A stretch of DNA of 17,531 nucleotides from contig JAUNJW010000009.1 of NCBI GenBank assembly GCA_030533035.1, forward strand, positions 1 through 17,531, written 5' to 3'. Both the position numbers and the translations under genes were made by a program. Shown one piece after another: positions 7,599 to 14,323 of this stretch. The notes below the pieces were generated by a model. The model was not told the origin of the DNA. It did no database searches and worked only from the letters and a program-made list of their open reading frames with translations. Position 1 is the first letter of the stretch. Every line of letters begins with the position of its first letter. Origin of the DNA: Erysipelotrichaceae bacterium (GTDB taxonomy: Bacteria > Bacillota_I > Bacilli_A > Erysipelotrichales > Erysipelotrichaceae).

Positions 7599-8912
7599 AT
7601 GAAACGGTTAATCGGATTGATCGTATCGCTGGCCATGATCGCCGGCGGTCTTTATCAGATGGTTTTCACACTGAACACCAAATTGTGGATGGCAGTGATG
7701 GGAATCGGCGCAATTCTGCTTTTTATTGTGACATTCTTTACCGGGCCCGACTGGGAAGACAGGCCATGGTACGGCAAGATCCTGAGAATCCTGGGAATCA
7801 TTGCGACATGCGTAGTTCTCTCCGGCGTCATCGGAGCCGCGCTCTTTATGATCAACCCGCTCGGCAACGATGAAGGCAGGCCGATTGCCGATGTCAAGGA
7901 ACATATCAATATCTGGGGAAATGTGATTCCGGGCAATGATCTTGTTTCAAAGATGGATTATATGGAAGTTGATTCCGAACCGCCGGTACCGGTGGCCAGG
8001 CTCCGTTTTGAAAAGGCGGTGGCTTCCGACAAATATGCTGATGTTCTCAACATCATCGACACATATACATATACACACGGCATCGAAGGGGAATATGACT
8101 CCATCCTTTACAATGACGAACCGTTTGTGATTCCTTATGTCGTGGAAGGCTCCAGTGACGCTGTGCTGATCATTCCGGGCGGCGGCTATGCGATTCGCTC
8201 CAACGAGGGAAAAGACGATGAAGGCGCCGTGATCGCAAAAGCGCTCAACGAGCGCGGCATCAGCGCGTTTGTCCTCTGGTACAGGGCCAACCCGTATCCC
8301 GCTCCGATCGCGGAAATGGATCTGCAGAGAGGCGTCCGCTGGGTCAGGGCCCACGCTGACAGCTACGGCTACAGCGCCGACAATGTCAGCCTGCTCGGCT
8401 TCGGCGCCGGCGGCAACCTGGCGGCAGCCTATATCAACAAATACATGGGCACAAGCCTGCTGCCGGAAGGCTACACAGGCGACGGGACTGACGGCGCCAG
8501 CGACCGGGTCGCAGGCGCGGCAATGATTTATCCGTTTATGAACTATTACAAAAACGTGCCGCTGCTGTTTGCCCACTACAATTCCGAGACTGTCCGCAGC
8601 GTGGAAGAACGCACAGCCCTGCTGGAAGAAACCGACCTGACAAAACAGTTCAACTCCGCTGACATCCGCCAGTTTGTCAGCTACGGAACAAAGGACAGAC
8701 TCGTACCGCCGGACAGCGCCAGGGATTATATCGAAGCTGCCCGCGGCGCCGGCGCAGAAGTTACAGAACATACCGTCGATCAGGGCCACTATTACGGAAC
8801 AGAGGATTATCTGGACGCATACATGGCATGGCTGAAGCCGTCAGCGGCACCCGCTGAAGAACCGGCTGAGCAGCCTGCCGAAGAGGCTTCTGAAACAACC
8901 GATGGCGAATAA
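7599..8912 (+). CDS. Membrane-anchored alpha/beta hydrolase-fold protein lacking the nucleophile Ser
   Basis: 437 residues; AAGGGGA precedes the ATG. Three N-terminal membrane helices (about 4-24, 29-49 and 62-86) anchor a domain on the far side of the membrane (topology inferred). Residues 185-412 look like an esterase/lipase of the BD-FAE/HSL type: oxyanion motif IIPGGGY (191-197), strand AFVLWYRANPYPAP (223-236), elbow LGFGAGGNLA (266-275), acid Asp366 in GTKDRLVP and His397 in DQGHYYG. The elbow normally reads G-x-S-x-G; here Gly269 (GGC) stands where Ser is expected, a one-base change from AGC, while the acid and base remain. So it may be non-catalytic, or catalytic by another route. The last 22 residues are a Pro/Ala/Glu-rich tail. 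The stop overlaps the next gene by 11 bases. It opens a five-gene operon that ends in DNA-repair genes, with no obvious functional link. Confidence 0.8.
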   Translation: MKRLIGLIVSLAMIAGGLYQMVFTLNTKLWMAVMGIGAILLFIVTFFTGPDWEDRPWYGKILRILGIIATCVVLSGVIGAALFMINPLGNDEGRPIADVKEHINIWGNVIPGNDLVSKMDYMEVDSEPPVPVARLRFEKAVASDKYADVLNIIDTYTYTHGIEGEYDSILYNDEPFVIPYVVEGSSDAVLIIPGGGYAIRSNEGKDDEGAVIAKALNERGISAFVLWYRANPYPAPIAEMDLQRGVRWVRAHADSYGYSADNVSLLGFGAGGNLAAAYINKYMGTSLLPEGYTGDGTDGASDRVAGAAMIYPFMNYYKNVPLLFAHYNSETVRSVEERTALLEETDLTKQFNSADIRQFVSYGTKDRLVPPDSARDYIEAARGAGAEVTEHTVDQGHYYGTEDYLDAYMAWLKPSAAPAEEPAEQPAEEASETTDGE

Positions 8913-9231
8913 AAAATACAGCCGGGACGATCTCCTGTTTGTCCTGGACAACCTGATCGAATACCATCCGCTCAGGATGGATATGTATTACTCAGCCCTG
9001 AAAACACTGGGGCTCATGATCATTGACGACAGCCGCTATTTTTCAAAGCCCATTGATCCGGAAGCGGAGCTTGCGCGGCTTGAAGAGGCGGACCTTGAAC
9101 ACTGCGGGGCACTGTTAACAATGCTGCTGAGAGAGGATTACTGGTTTGACAATGCCTTTGATCAGCGGCTGAAGGAAGGCTGGCCGCAGAAAATCGTCAG
9201 GCGCATGATCGCTCTGGCGGAAAAGATGTAA
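8902..9231 (+). CDS. Small DUF6508-like protein of unknown function
   Basis: 109 residues, beginning MANKKYSRDDLL. The ATG lies inside the hydrolase gene, 11 bases overlapping, with no strong Shine-Dalgarno, so translation is probably coupled. The C-terminal half, with GALLTMLLREDYWFDNAF (69-86) followed by an amphipathic helix (95-108), resembles the DUF6508 domain of Bacillota, as I recall the family pattern of an L-x-R-x-D/E turn then a helical end. I do not recognise catalytic residues, a signal peptide or a membrane helix; it looks like a soluble, helical cytoplasmic protein. Family assignment is tentative and no function should be read from it. It sits 42 bases upstream of the OB-fold gene. 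Confidence 0.7.
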   Translation: MANKKYSRDDLLFVLDNLIEYHPLRMDMYYSALKTLGLMIIDDSRYFSKPIDPEAELARLEEADLEHCGALLTMLLREDYWFDNAFDQRLKEGWPQKIVRRMIALAEKM

Positions 9232-9273
9232 ACAACCGGAATATTTCAAAATCATACGAGAGGCACTGACACG

Positions 9274-9744
9274 ATGAAAGATTATTTTTCCTTTGAATCC
9301 ATCCGTGATAAAAACGGTGAGGTGATCTGCTATCACATCACCATGATCGGCACAATCGAAGCTGACGGCGTCGCCAGAATCAGAACAGATCTGGGAACCG
9401 GGCAGGATAAAAAGATGGCGTTCGGCCGCCTGACTGTCCGCGGCGTTGATAAAAAGATTGCTGTCCTGCTGAAAGAAACCAACAGCAGGATCTGGTACCA
9501 TTCCTACAATGAAGAGGATGGCGCCACCGATATCATCAGCTATACCGCCAGGGACTGGCGGGCAGATGAAGCCTACGAGTTTTCAGAGGGAGACCGTGTT
9601 CTTGTCGAGGGCAGGGCATACATCCGTGACAACGCTGCCAATCCGGCCAGACAGCCGGAGCTCAGCGTGACCGCCACCGGTCTGTTCCTGCTGGGCAGGA
9701 AGAGAAGACAGAGCTTCAACAGCGGACTGATTCCGCAGAAATAA
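9274..9744 (+). CDS. OB-fold / single-stranded DNA-binding-like protein
   Basis: 156 residues, start chosen at ATG 9274 with GAGAGG about 10 bases upstream. The middle and C-terminal parts read like the second half of a single-stranded-DNA-binding protein: a strand followed by TDIISYTARDW (85-95), then FSEGDRVLVEGRAYIR (103-118) and LSVTATGLFLLGRK (130-143). This is the layout of SSB (W-x-x-x-x-x-A-W, then F-x-K-G-D-x-V-x-V-E-G-R). It lacks the acidic SSB C-terminal tip (D-D-D-I-P-F); its end is basic (GRKRRQ), so it is not the housekeeping SSB. The DNA polymerase gene begins 6 bases after its stop, which suggests the two act together. Similarity is by pattern only; another OB-fold role is possible. 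Confidence 0.7.
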   Translation: MKDYFSFESIRDKNGEVICYHITMIGTIEADGVARIRTDLGTGQDKKMAFGRLTVRGVDKKIAVLLKETNSRIWYHSYNEEDGATDIISYTARDWRADEAYEFSEGDRVLVEGRAYIRDNAANPARQPELSVTATGLFLLGRKRRQSFNSGLIPQK

Positions 9745-9750
9745 TAAACG

Positions 9751-11241
9751 ATGGAAAGAGAACGCACTTACATTGCCATAGACCTCAAGTCGTTCTATGC
9801 CAGCGTTGAGTGCCAGCAGAGGGGACTTGATCCGCTGCGCGCAAATCTTGTGGTCGCTGATACCAGCCGGACGGATAAGACAATCTGTCTGGCTGTTTCG
9901 CCTGCGCTGAAAGCCTATGGAATCCCGGGCCGGGCCCGTCTTTATGTGGTTGTCCAGAAGGTCAGGGAAATCAACCGCCAGCGCCGGGAGGCGATCCGTT
10001 TCGAACCATTTACAGGCTCATCCATCGACGCCGCTGAGCTGAAGGAGAATCCATATCTGGAACTCAGCTATCTGGCAGCGGTGCCGCGGATGGCAATGTA
10101 CATCGAATACAGCTCAAAGGTTTACAGCGCCTATCTGAAATACATCGCCCCGGAAGACATTCATGTCTATTCCATCGATGAAGTGTTCATGGACGTTACC
10201 GGATATCTGAAAACCTACAATATGACAGCGCATGAACTGGCTGTCACAATGATCCGCGACGTGCTGGCCCTGACCGGAATCACCGCGACTGCGGGCATCG
10301 GCCCCAACATGTATCTGGCCAAAGTGGCGATGGACATTGTTGCCAAGCACATGCCGGCGGATGAAGACGGCGTGCGCATCGCGGAGCTGAATGAAGAAGA
10401 CTACCGCCGCTATCTCTGGACCCATCAGCCGCTGACCGATTTCTGGCGGGTGGGCAGGGGCTACCGCAAAAAACTTGAGGCCAACGGCATGTATACGATG
10501 GGCGACGTGGCCAGGTGCGCGGTTGAAAATGAAGATCTGCTCTATAAACTCTTCGGCGTCAATGCCGAGTTCCTGATTGACCATGCCTTCGGGTATGAAG
10601 ATACCCTGATCTCTGAAATCAAGGCGTATAAACCGGCTTCCAATTCCATCGGCAGCGGCCAGGTTCTGATGAGCCCGTATTCATGCGCCAAAGCAAGGGT
10701 AATCGTCAGGGAAATGACAGACTCCCTTGTGCTTCAGCTGGTGTCCCACGGGCTTCTGACAGACGCCGTCGTCCTGACCATCGGCTATGACCGTTCATCC
10801 CTTGACGATGAATACAGCGGTGAAGTGAAACAGGACTGGTACGGGAGAACCGTGCCCAAAGGAGCACACGGAACCGCCAGGATGAAGATGAAAACAGATT
10901 CATCAAAGCTGATCACCGACGCGGTGCTGAAACTCTATGATGAGATCTGCGATCCGACAATCAGTGTCAGGCGGATTACCGTGACTGCCATCGATGTCAT
11001 CAGCAGGGATCTGGCAAAAGAACAGGAATCCTATGAACAGATGAATCTGTTCGCGCCGGCCGTCAGTGAAGAGAAAGAAAAAGAAGATCAGCAGGAGCGT
11101 GAAAAAGAAAACCGGGTCCAGAACGCGATCATTGAAATCCAGAAAAAGTTCGGCAAAAACTCCGTTCTCAAAGGAACCAGCCTGCAGGACGGGGCGACCG
11201 GCCGTGAGCGCAACAGACAGATCGGAGGGCACAAGGCATGA
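9751..11241 (+). CDS. Y-family translesion DNA polymerase (UmuC/DinB/UvrX type)
   Basis: Low-fidelity polymerase that copies across damaged template bases. 496 residues. Catalytic carboxylates are visible in AIDLKSFYASVE (9-20, Asp11, with steric-gate Tyr16) and YSIDEVFMDV (140-149, Asp143-Glu144). TATAGIGPNMYLAKVAMD (179-196) is the conserved palm segment, and ANGMYTMGDVA (244-254) follows in the helix-hairpin-helix region. The little-finger domain runs to about 420. QMNLF (430-434) is a good sliding-clamp binding motif. The end, AIIEIQKKFGKNSVLKGTSLQDGAT...RNRQIGGHKA (459-496), is the tail typical of Bacillota UvrX/UmuC-like proteins, often found on mobile or SOS cassettes. Spacing of 6 bases to the OB-fold gene and a 4-base overlap with the next gene indicate coupled translation. 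An acidic/basic KEKEDQQEREKE linker (442-453) precedes the tail. Confidence 0.93.
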   Translation: MERERTYIAIDLKSFYASVECQQRGLDPLRANLVVADTSRTDKTICLAVSPALKAYGIPGRARLYVVVQKVREINRQRREAIRFEPFTGSSIDAAELKENPYLELSYLAAVPRMAMYIEYSSKVYSAYLKYIAPEDIHVYSIDEVFMDVTGYLKTYNMTAHELAVTMIRDVLALTGITATAGIGPNMYLAKVAMDIVAKHMPADEDGVRIAELNEEDYRRYLWTHQPLTDFWRVGRGYRKKLEANGMYTMGDVARCAVENEDLLYKLFGVNAEFLIDHAFGYEDTLISEIKAYKPASNSIGSGQVLMSPYSCAKARVIVREMTDSLVLQLVSHGLLTDAVVLTIGYDRSSLDDEYSGEVKQDWYGRTVPKGAHGTARMKMKTDSSKLITDAVLKLYDEICDPTISVRRITVTAIDVISRDLAKEQESYEQMNLFAPAVSEEKEKEDQQEREKENRVQNAIIEIQKKFGKNSVLKGTSLQDGATGRERNRQIGGHKA

Positions 11242-11684
11242 GCAGACTGACCCATGATTCGCTTCCTGAGGAAATGAAAGCCGCCGCTGAAGAAGCGGAA
11301 AGGCTTTACGGCGACCTGCTGTATATGCCCCGGCCTGTGTCAAAAAAACATCCCCGTTCTTCCCGGGATTCAAGGGCAGCCCAGTTTTCCCCGTTCGCAG
11401 CCCTGACCGGTTATGATGACGCGATTAAGGAAACTGCCCGGCTGACAAAAGAAAAGCCTGAGCTCTCGGAAGAGCAGAAGGAACAGCTTGACCGCACGAT
11501 GCGTGAACTGATCACAGATCCCTCTGAAGTCACAATTGTTTATTATGTTATGGATGATCTCAAGGAGGGCGGCGATATCCGCACCGAAACATGCAGGATC
11601 AGGAAAACCGGGAATAACTTCCTGAAGACAGACACCGGCCTGACAATCCCCCTGGAAGACATTCTCGATATCCGCAGAACATGA
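11238..11684 (+). CDS. YolD-like protein, partner of the Y-family polymerase
   Basis: 148 residues; the ATG overlaps the polymerase stop (ATGA, 11238-11241). The diagnostic stretch is RAAQFSPFAALTGYDDAI (46-63), the motif found in small proteins encoded right after UmuC/UvrX-type polymerases in Bacillota, followed by a mixed helix-strand C-terminal half ending IPLEDILDI (137-145). YolD-like proteins (B. subtilis YqzH is an example beside UvrX) are thought to be accessory to the polymerase, by a mechanism I do not know. No membrane helix or catalytic site is seen. The gene is the last of the operon and ends at a strong terminator. Confidence 0.85.
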   Translation: MSRLTHDSLPEEMKAAAEEAERLYGDLLYMPRPVSKKHPRSSRDSRAAQFSPFAALTGYDDAIKETARLTKEKPELSEEQKEQLDRTMRELITDPSEVTIVYYVMDDLKEGGDIRTETCRIRKTGNNFLKTDTGLTIPLEDILDIRRT

Positions 11685-11685
11685 A

Positions 11686-11716
11686 AAGCCGCCTCTGACC
11701 GGATCAGAGACGGCTT
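11686..11716. terminator. Bidirectional intrinsic terminator
   Basis: AAGCCG (11686-11691) and CTCTGA (11693-11698) pair with TCAGAG (11704-11709) and CGGCTT (11711-11716), with one C-A mismatch and loop CCGGA. The tail is TATTT on the + strand and TTTT on the minus strand. It closes the polymerase operon and also lies 17 bases past the stop of the minus-strand gene. Confidence 0.88.
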
Positions 11717-11732
11717 ATTTAACGGATGCGGG

Positions 11733-12512
11733 TCAGCCGCGCAGCAGCGCGTTGAGAATGGAGAAGAGGGAATTGACGGAAACCTGGCCATTGCTGTAAA
11801 CACCTGTATTTGAATGCTGGTTGAGCAGATTGTACAGCTGTGACATGCCGGGCTGGCTCAGATTGTTTCCGGAAAGGAAATTGTTGAGTGTTCCGTAGTT
11901 ATTGTTGTAGCTGCTGTTTGCGGAACCGAGTCCGAACAGGTTCAGCAGGGAGTTGGAATTATTGTTCGGATACAGGTTTGTATAGCCGAAGTTCTGGGTC
12001 TGCTGGCCGCTGCCGAACAGACTGCTGAACAGGTTGTTTGTGATGGAGGGCTGCTGCTGGGTCTGGGTGCCGAGCAGTGCGTTGAGAAGATTGTTGCCGG
12101 TGTAGGCAGGCTGGGCCTGCTGCTTTTTCTTGAAGAGCTTCATCAGCAGGACGATCAGGATGATTTCCTTCAGCTGCAGCTTTCCGTCAAAGAGCGCTCT
12201 GAGCGCCGGTGTCTCTGCATTTGCCTTTGTGCCGGCGAGATCATCGACATAGCCCATGAGTTCCTTGGCGTCGATCGCACCTTCGGACTGGCGGTAGAGC
12301 TGGACGATCTGGTTGCCTTCAAGCTCATCCAGTGTGTCGCGGACATCCTGCTCGCTGACCTCACTGCCGAGAATCTCCCTGATCTGGCTGTTCTCAGTAT
12401 TGTTCCAGGGCAGGGCTCTTGTCAGAGGAGTTTTATTCTCTTCTTCAAAAATACGGTCAAGCAGTTCGGGATTGCTGCGGATGGCTGCGTAAACTTTCTC
12501 GATATTATTCAT
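11733..12512 (-). CDS. Asn/Gln-rich low-complexity protein with repeated N-N-L-L/F motifs
   Basis: I do not recognise the family. 259 residues with GAGGAAA upstream of the ATG. Residues 1-110 are an ordinary soluble helical region (MNNIEKVYAAIRSNPELLDR..., acidic). Residues 111-130 form a hydrophobic, partly amphipathic helix ending KLFKKK. Residues 131-259 are low-complexity, rich in Asn, Gln, Ser, Gly, Leu and Tyr, with a recurrent motif: NNLLNALLG (140-148), NNLFSSLFG (159-167), NSLLNLFG (187-194), NNFLSG (210-215) and NSLFSILNALLRG (247-259). There is no signal peptide or LPxTG motif and I saw no cysteine. The composition is prion-like, so self-assembly is a possibility (inference). It stands alone, convergent with the polymerase operon and divergent from the nitroreductase. 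Confidence 0.8.
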   Translation of the reverse strand: MNNIEKVYAAIRSNPELLDRIFEEENKTPLTRALPWNNTENSQIREILGSEVSEQDVRDTLDELEGNQIVQLYRQSEGAIDAKELMGYVDDLAGTKANAETPALRALFDGKLQLKEIILIVLLMKLFKKKQQAQPAYTGNNLLNALLGTQTQQQPSITNNLFSSLFGSGQQTQNFGYTNLYPNNNSNSLLNLFGLGSANSSYNNNYGTLNNFLSGNNLSQPGMSQLYNLLNQHSNTGVYSNGQVSVNSLFSILNALLRG

Positions 12513-12538
12513 GATTTTTTCCTCACTGTTCTGAATTA

Positions 12539-12547
12539 ATTATATCA
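12539..12547 (-). promoter_or_regulatory. Extended -10 promoter of the N/Q-rich protein gene
   Basis: On the minus strand TGATATAAT covers 12547-12539, an extended -10 (TG-N-TATAAT). No good -35 occurs at 16-18 bases, which an extended -10 can compensate for. The start point would be about 20 bases before the ATG at 12512, leaving room for the GAGGAAA site. Confidence 0.55.
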
Positions 12548-12626
12548 GTGCGCCGGCCTGCGGTATCATCAACAGCATAAAAAACAGCTGATTGTGCTAC
12601 GATTCAGGTGTATATGAGGAGGTTTT

Positions 12627-13154
12627 ATGGAATTTGAAAAGCTGACAAAAGAAAGACAGTCCATCCGTTCCTACGCAGAAAAAAGCGTCCCGGCAGAGCT
12701 GATTGAGAAGGTTCTGCGCACCGCCCAGGCGGCACCGTCCTGGAAAAACAGCCAGACCGCGAGATGCTATGTTGTCACTTCCGGAAAGTACGCGGAAATC
12801 CGCCATGAAATCCTGCCGGAAGGAAATGCGAAAAAGGCAAAGAACGCGGTTCTCATCATCACAACATTTGTAAAGGATACCGCCGGTTTCACAGACGGAA
12901 ATCCTGACAATGACGGCGGCAATTTCTGGGGCGCCTATGACCTCGGCCTCCATGACGCGCTGCTGGTTCTGGCCGCGAAAGACAACGGTCTTGACACCCT
13001 GATCATGGGACTGCGCAATGCGGATAAGATCAGGGAAATTCTTGAAATTCCTGAAAATGAACAGATCATGTCCGTCATCGCCCTGGGCTACCGCGATGAA
13101 AATCCGCCGGCAAGGCCGAGAAAGCCGCTGGAGGAAGTCATTGTCTATAAGTAA
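12627..13154 (+). CDS. Nitroreductase-family FMN oxidoreductase
   Basis: 175 residues with GAGGAGG at 12616-12622. The flavin-phosphate site shows as TKERQSIRSY (7-16; Arg10, Ser12 and Arg14), and LRTAQAAPSWKNSQTARCYVV (30-50) is the typical second segment, with Asn41-Ser42 at the FMN. FWGAYDLGLHDALLVLAAKDNGLDTLIMG (100-128) is the dimer-forming helix and strand of the family, and the end (VIALGYRDE...ARPRKPLEEVI) matches the usual R-K-x-x-E-E tail. Such enzymes reduce nitro or quinone-like compounds with NAD(P)H; the real substrate here is unknown. It is transcribed alone: a terminator follows, and a possible extended -10 (TGCTACGAT, 12595-12603) precedes it. In-family function is safe, substrate is not. 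Confidence 0.92.
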   Translation: MEFEKLTKERQSIRSYAEKSVPAELIEKVLRTAQAAPSWKNSQTARCYVVTSGKYAEIRHEILPEGNAKKAKNAVLIITTFVKDTAGFTDGNPDNDGGNFWGAYDLGLHDALLVLAAKDNGLDTLIMGLRNADKIREILEIPENEQIMSVIALGYRDENPPARPRKPLEEVIVYK

Positions 13155-13176
13155 GACCTGATTCAAAGCTCATCAC

Positions 13177-13204
13177 AAACCGGAAAATAATCCGGTTTTC
13201 TTTT
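13177..13204 (+). terminator. Intrinsic terminator of the nitroreductase gene
   Basis: AAACCGGA (13177-13184) pairs perfectly with TCCGGTTT (13191-13198) around the loop AAATAA, followed by TCTTTT. Confidence 0.85.
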
Positions 13205-13253
13205 GCGGGTTTTTCAGAGTGAAAACCAATATAGTCAGCAGGAGGCTCTTTTC

Positions 13254-14006
13254 ATGAAAGAAAAACTACTTGCCAAGGCAGGACTGGTCCTGCTGGCATC
13301 TGCCGCATTGCTGGCTGTCAATTATCTTCTGTTTCAGGTTTATGTCGGCGTCAGGCTCGGCCTGAAGGAAACATATATCGCTGCCCATGATATTGCCCCG
13401 CGCACAAAGATCACGGAAAGCGACCTGATCCCGGTCCGCATTTCAGAACGCTATCTGGCGGATCACGCATACTGCGAAAAAAGCGATATCGTCGGCAAAT
13501 ATACAGAGATCCAGGGAATGATTCCCGCCGGCTCACCGTTCTACTGTTCCATGCTGTATGCCGAATCTGAACTTCCGGACCAGGCGGCTGCCCAGCTGAG
13601 AGAAAACCAGGTGTCATTTTCCATGGAAGTGGACGTGGCGGCCCTGGGCGGAATTGTCGCCGGACAGCGGGCGGACGTCTTTGTGACCATCAGCCAGCAC
13701 ACTGACCAGCCGGTCACCGGCTGTCTGCTGCGCAGTGTCAGGGTGATCGATGTCAAAGATCATAAAGGAATCAGCCTCAGTTCTGATGAGAGCACCAAAG
13801 TGCCGTATCTGGCTGAGCTTGCCGTCAGCAGCTCTGATCTTGAACTGCTTACGGTTGCCAGAACATACGGCTCGCTGCAGCTGTATATGTCGGCGGATTC
13901 CTACAACAGCGGAAAGGAAGCTGAGCGCGATGAGAATTCTCCGGCAGCCGCATGGCTGCGGGCGGTAATGAATCCAACTCAGGTCCAGGAAAATCCCCAG
14001 CCCTGA
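13254..14006 (+). CDS. SAF-domain membrane protein, CpaB/RcpC-like
   Basis: 250 residues from ATG 13254, preceded by AGGAGG (13239-13244); an in-frame upstream ATG at 13203 lies within the T-tail of the previous terminator and is unlikely. One membrane helix (about 8-30) is followed by an outside SAF domain: AAHDIAPRTKITESDLIPVRI (43-63) and GKYTEIQGMIPAGSPFYCSML (81-101). Residues 117-215 read like the RcpC/CpaB second domain (SMEVDVAALGGIVAGQRADVFV, 123-144; AELAVSSSDLELLTVA, 187-202). CpaB is an outer part of the Flp/Tad pilus machine. No other pilus genes (CpaC, CpaF, TadB/C, Flp) occur in this window, so the gene is an orphan here. It could instead be a sugar-acid or antifreeze-like SAF protein. 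Possible -10 TATAGT at 13230-13235. Confidence 0.8.
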   Translation: MKEKLLAKAGLVLLASAALLAVNYLLFQVYVGVRLGLKETYIAAHDIAPRTKITESDLIPVRISERYLADHAYCEKSDIVGKYTEIQGMIPAGSPFYCSMLYAESELPDQAAAQLRENQVSFSMEVDVAALGGIVAGQRADVFVTISQHTDQPVTGCLLRSVRVIDVKDHKGISLSSDESTKVPYLAELAVSSSDLELLTVARTYGSLQLYMSADSYNSGKEAERDENSPAAAWLRAVMNPTQVQENPQP

Positions 14007-14040
14007 AGAAACACCAGATACTTCAGCAGAATAGAAGAAA

Positions 14041-14063
14041 GGGCCGGGCAGAATGCCCGGCTC
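14041..14063. terminator. GC-rich hairpin between the CpaB-like gene and tRNA-His
   Basis: GCCGGGCA (14043-14050) pairs perfectly with TGCCCGGC (14054-14061) around loop GAA. It has no clean T-run on either strand (+ tail TCTGTTCAG), so its role as a terminator for the upstream gene is uncertain. Confidence 0.45.
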
Positions 14064-14077
14064 TGTTCAGAAGAATG

Positions 14078-14104
14078 AAAAAAAAGAAGCCCGTCCGGAC
14101 TTCT
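14078..14104 (-). terminator. Intrinsic terminator of tRNA-His
   Basis: Reading the minus strand, AGAAGTCC (14104-14097) pairs with GGGCTTCT (14092-14085) around loop GGAC, with one T-G pair, and a run of T follows (14084-14078). It lies 11 bases past the tRNA 3' end. Confidence 0.8.
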
Positions 14105-14114
14105 TTTCTGCAGG

Positions 14115-14189
14115 GGCGACTAGTGGGACTCGAACCCACGAGTGCTGGAGCCACAATCCAGTGTGTTGACCAACTTCACCATAGCCGCC
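14115..14189 (-). tRNA. tRNA-His (anticodon GTG)
   Basis: The minus strand folds as a full cloverleaf. The acceptor is GCGGCTA paired with TAGTCGC (one G-T pair). The anticodon stem CTGGA/TCCAG has loop TTGTGGC, with anticodon GTG. A 5-base variable loop follows, and the T arm is GTGGG-TTCGAGT-CCCAC. An extra G precedes position 1 (G-1, at 14189) opposite discriminator C73, the identity mark for histidine tRNA. The 3' CCA is not encoded: after C73 the sequence reads CCT, so it must be added after transcription. It has its own promoter and terminator. Confidence 0.95.
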
Positions 14190-14203
14190 ATGTGTGCCTA
14201 CTG

Positions 14204-14232
14204 ATAATAGCATAAAGAAAAAATGAAAACAA
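14204..14232 (-). promoter_or_regulatory. Promoter of tRNA-His
   Basis: On the minus strand, -35 TTGTTT (14232-14227), a 17-base spacer and -10 TATTAT (14209-14204, 5 of 6 consensus). The start would be near 14197, eight bases before the tRNA 5' end. Confidence 0.6.
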
Positions 14233-14296
14233 CAGGAAAAATCAGCGGCGTCATTGCAGGACAGTTCATTTTAACTTCACTGAGCCGGTTGAAATG

Positions 14297-14302
14297 TATA
14301 AT
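14297..14302 (+). promoter_or_regulatory. -10 box of the metallopeptidase gene
   Basis: TATAAT at 14297-14302 implies a start point near 14309, downstream of the in-frame ATG at 14294 but upstream of GGAG (14312-14315) and ATG 14324. It therefore decides for the 14324 start. A matching -35 is not clear. Confidence 0.5.
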
Positions 14303-14323
14303 GGTAGCTGCGGAGAAAATCAG

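Noticed and set aside
7947..8789. A 280-codon minus-strand open frame within the hydrolase-like gene.
   Set aside because: It is antisense to a gene with clear alpha/beta hydrolase motifs and has no ribosome site.
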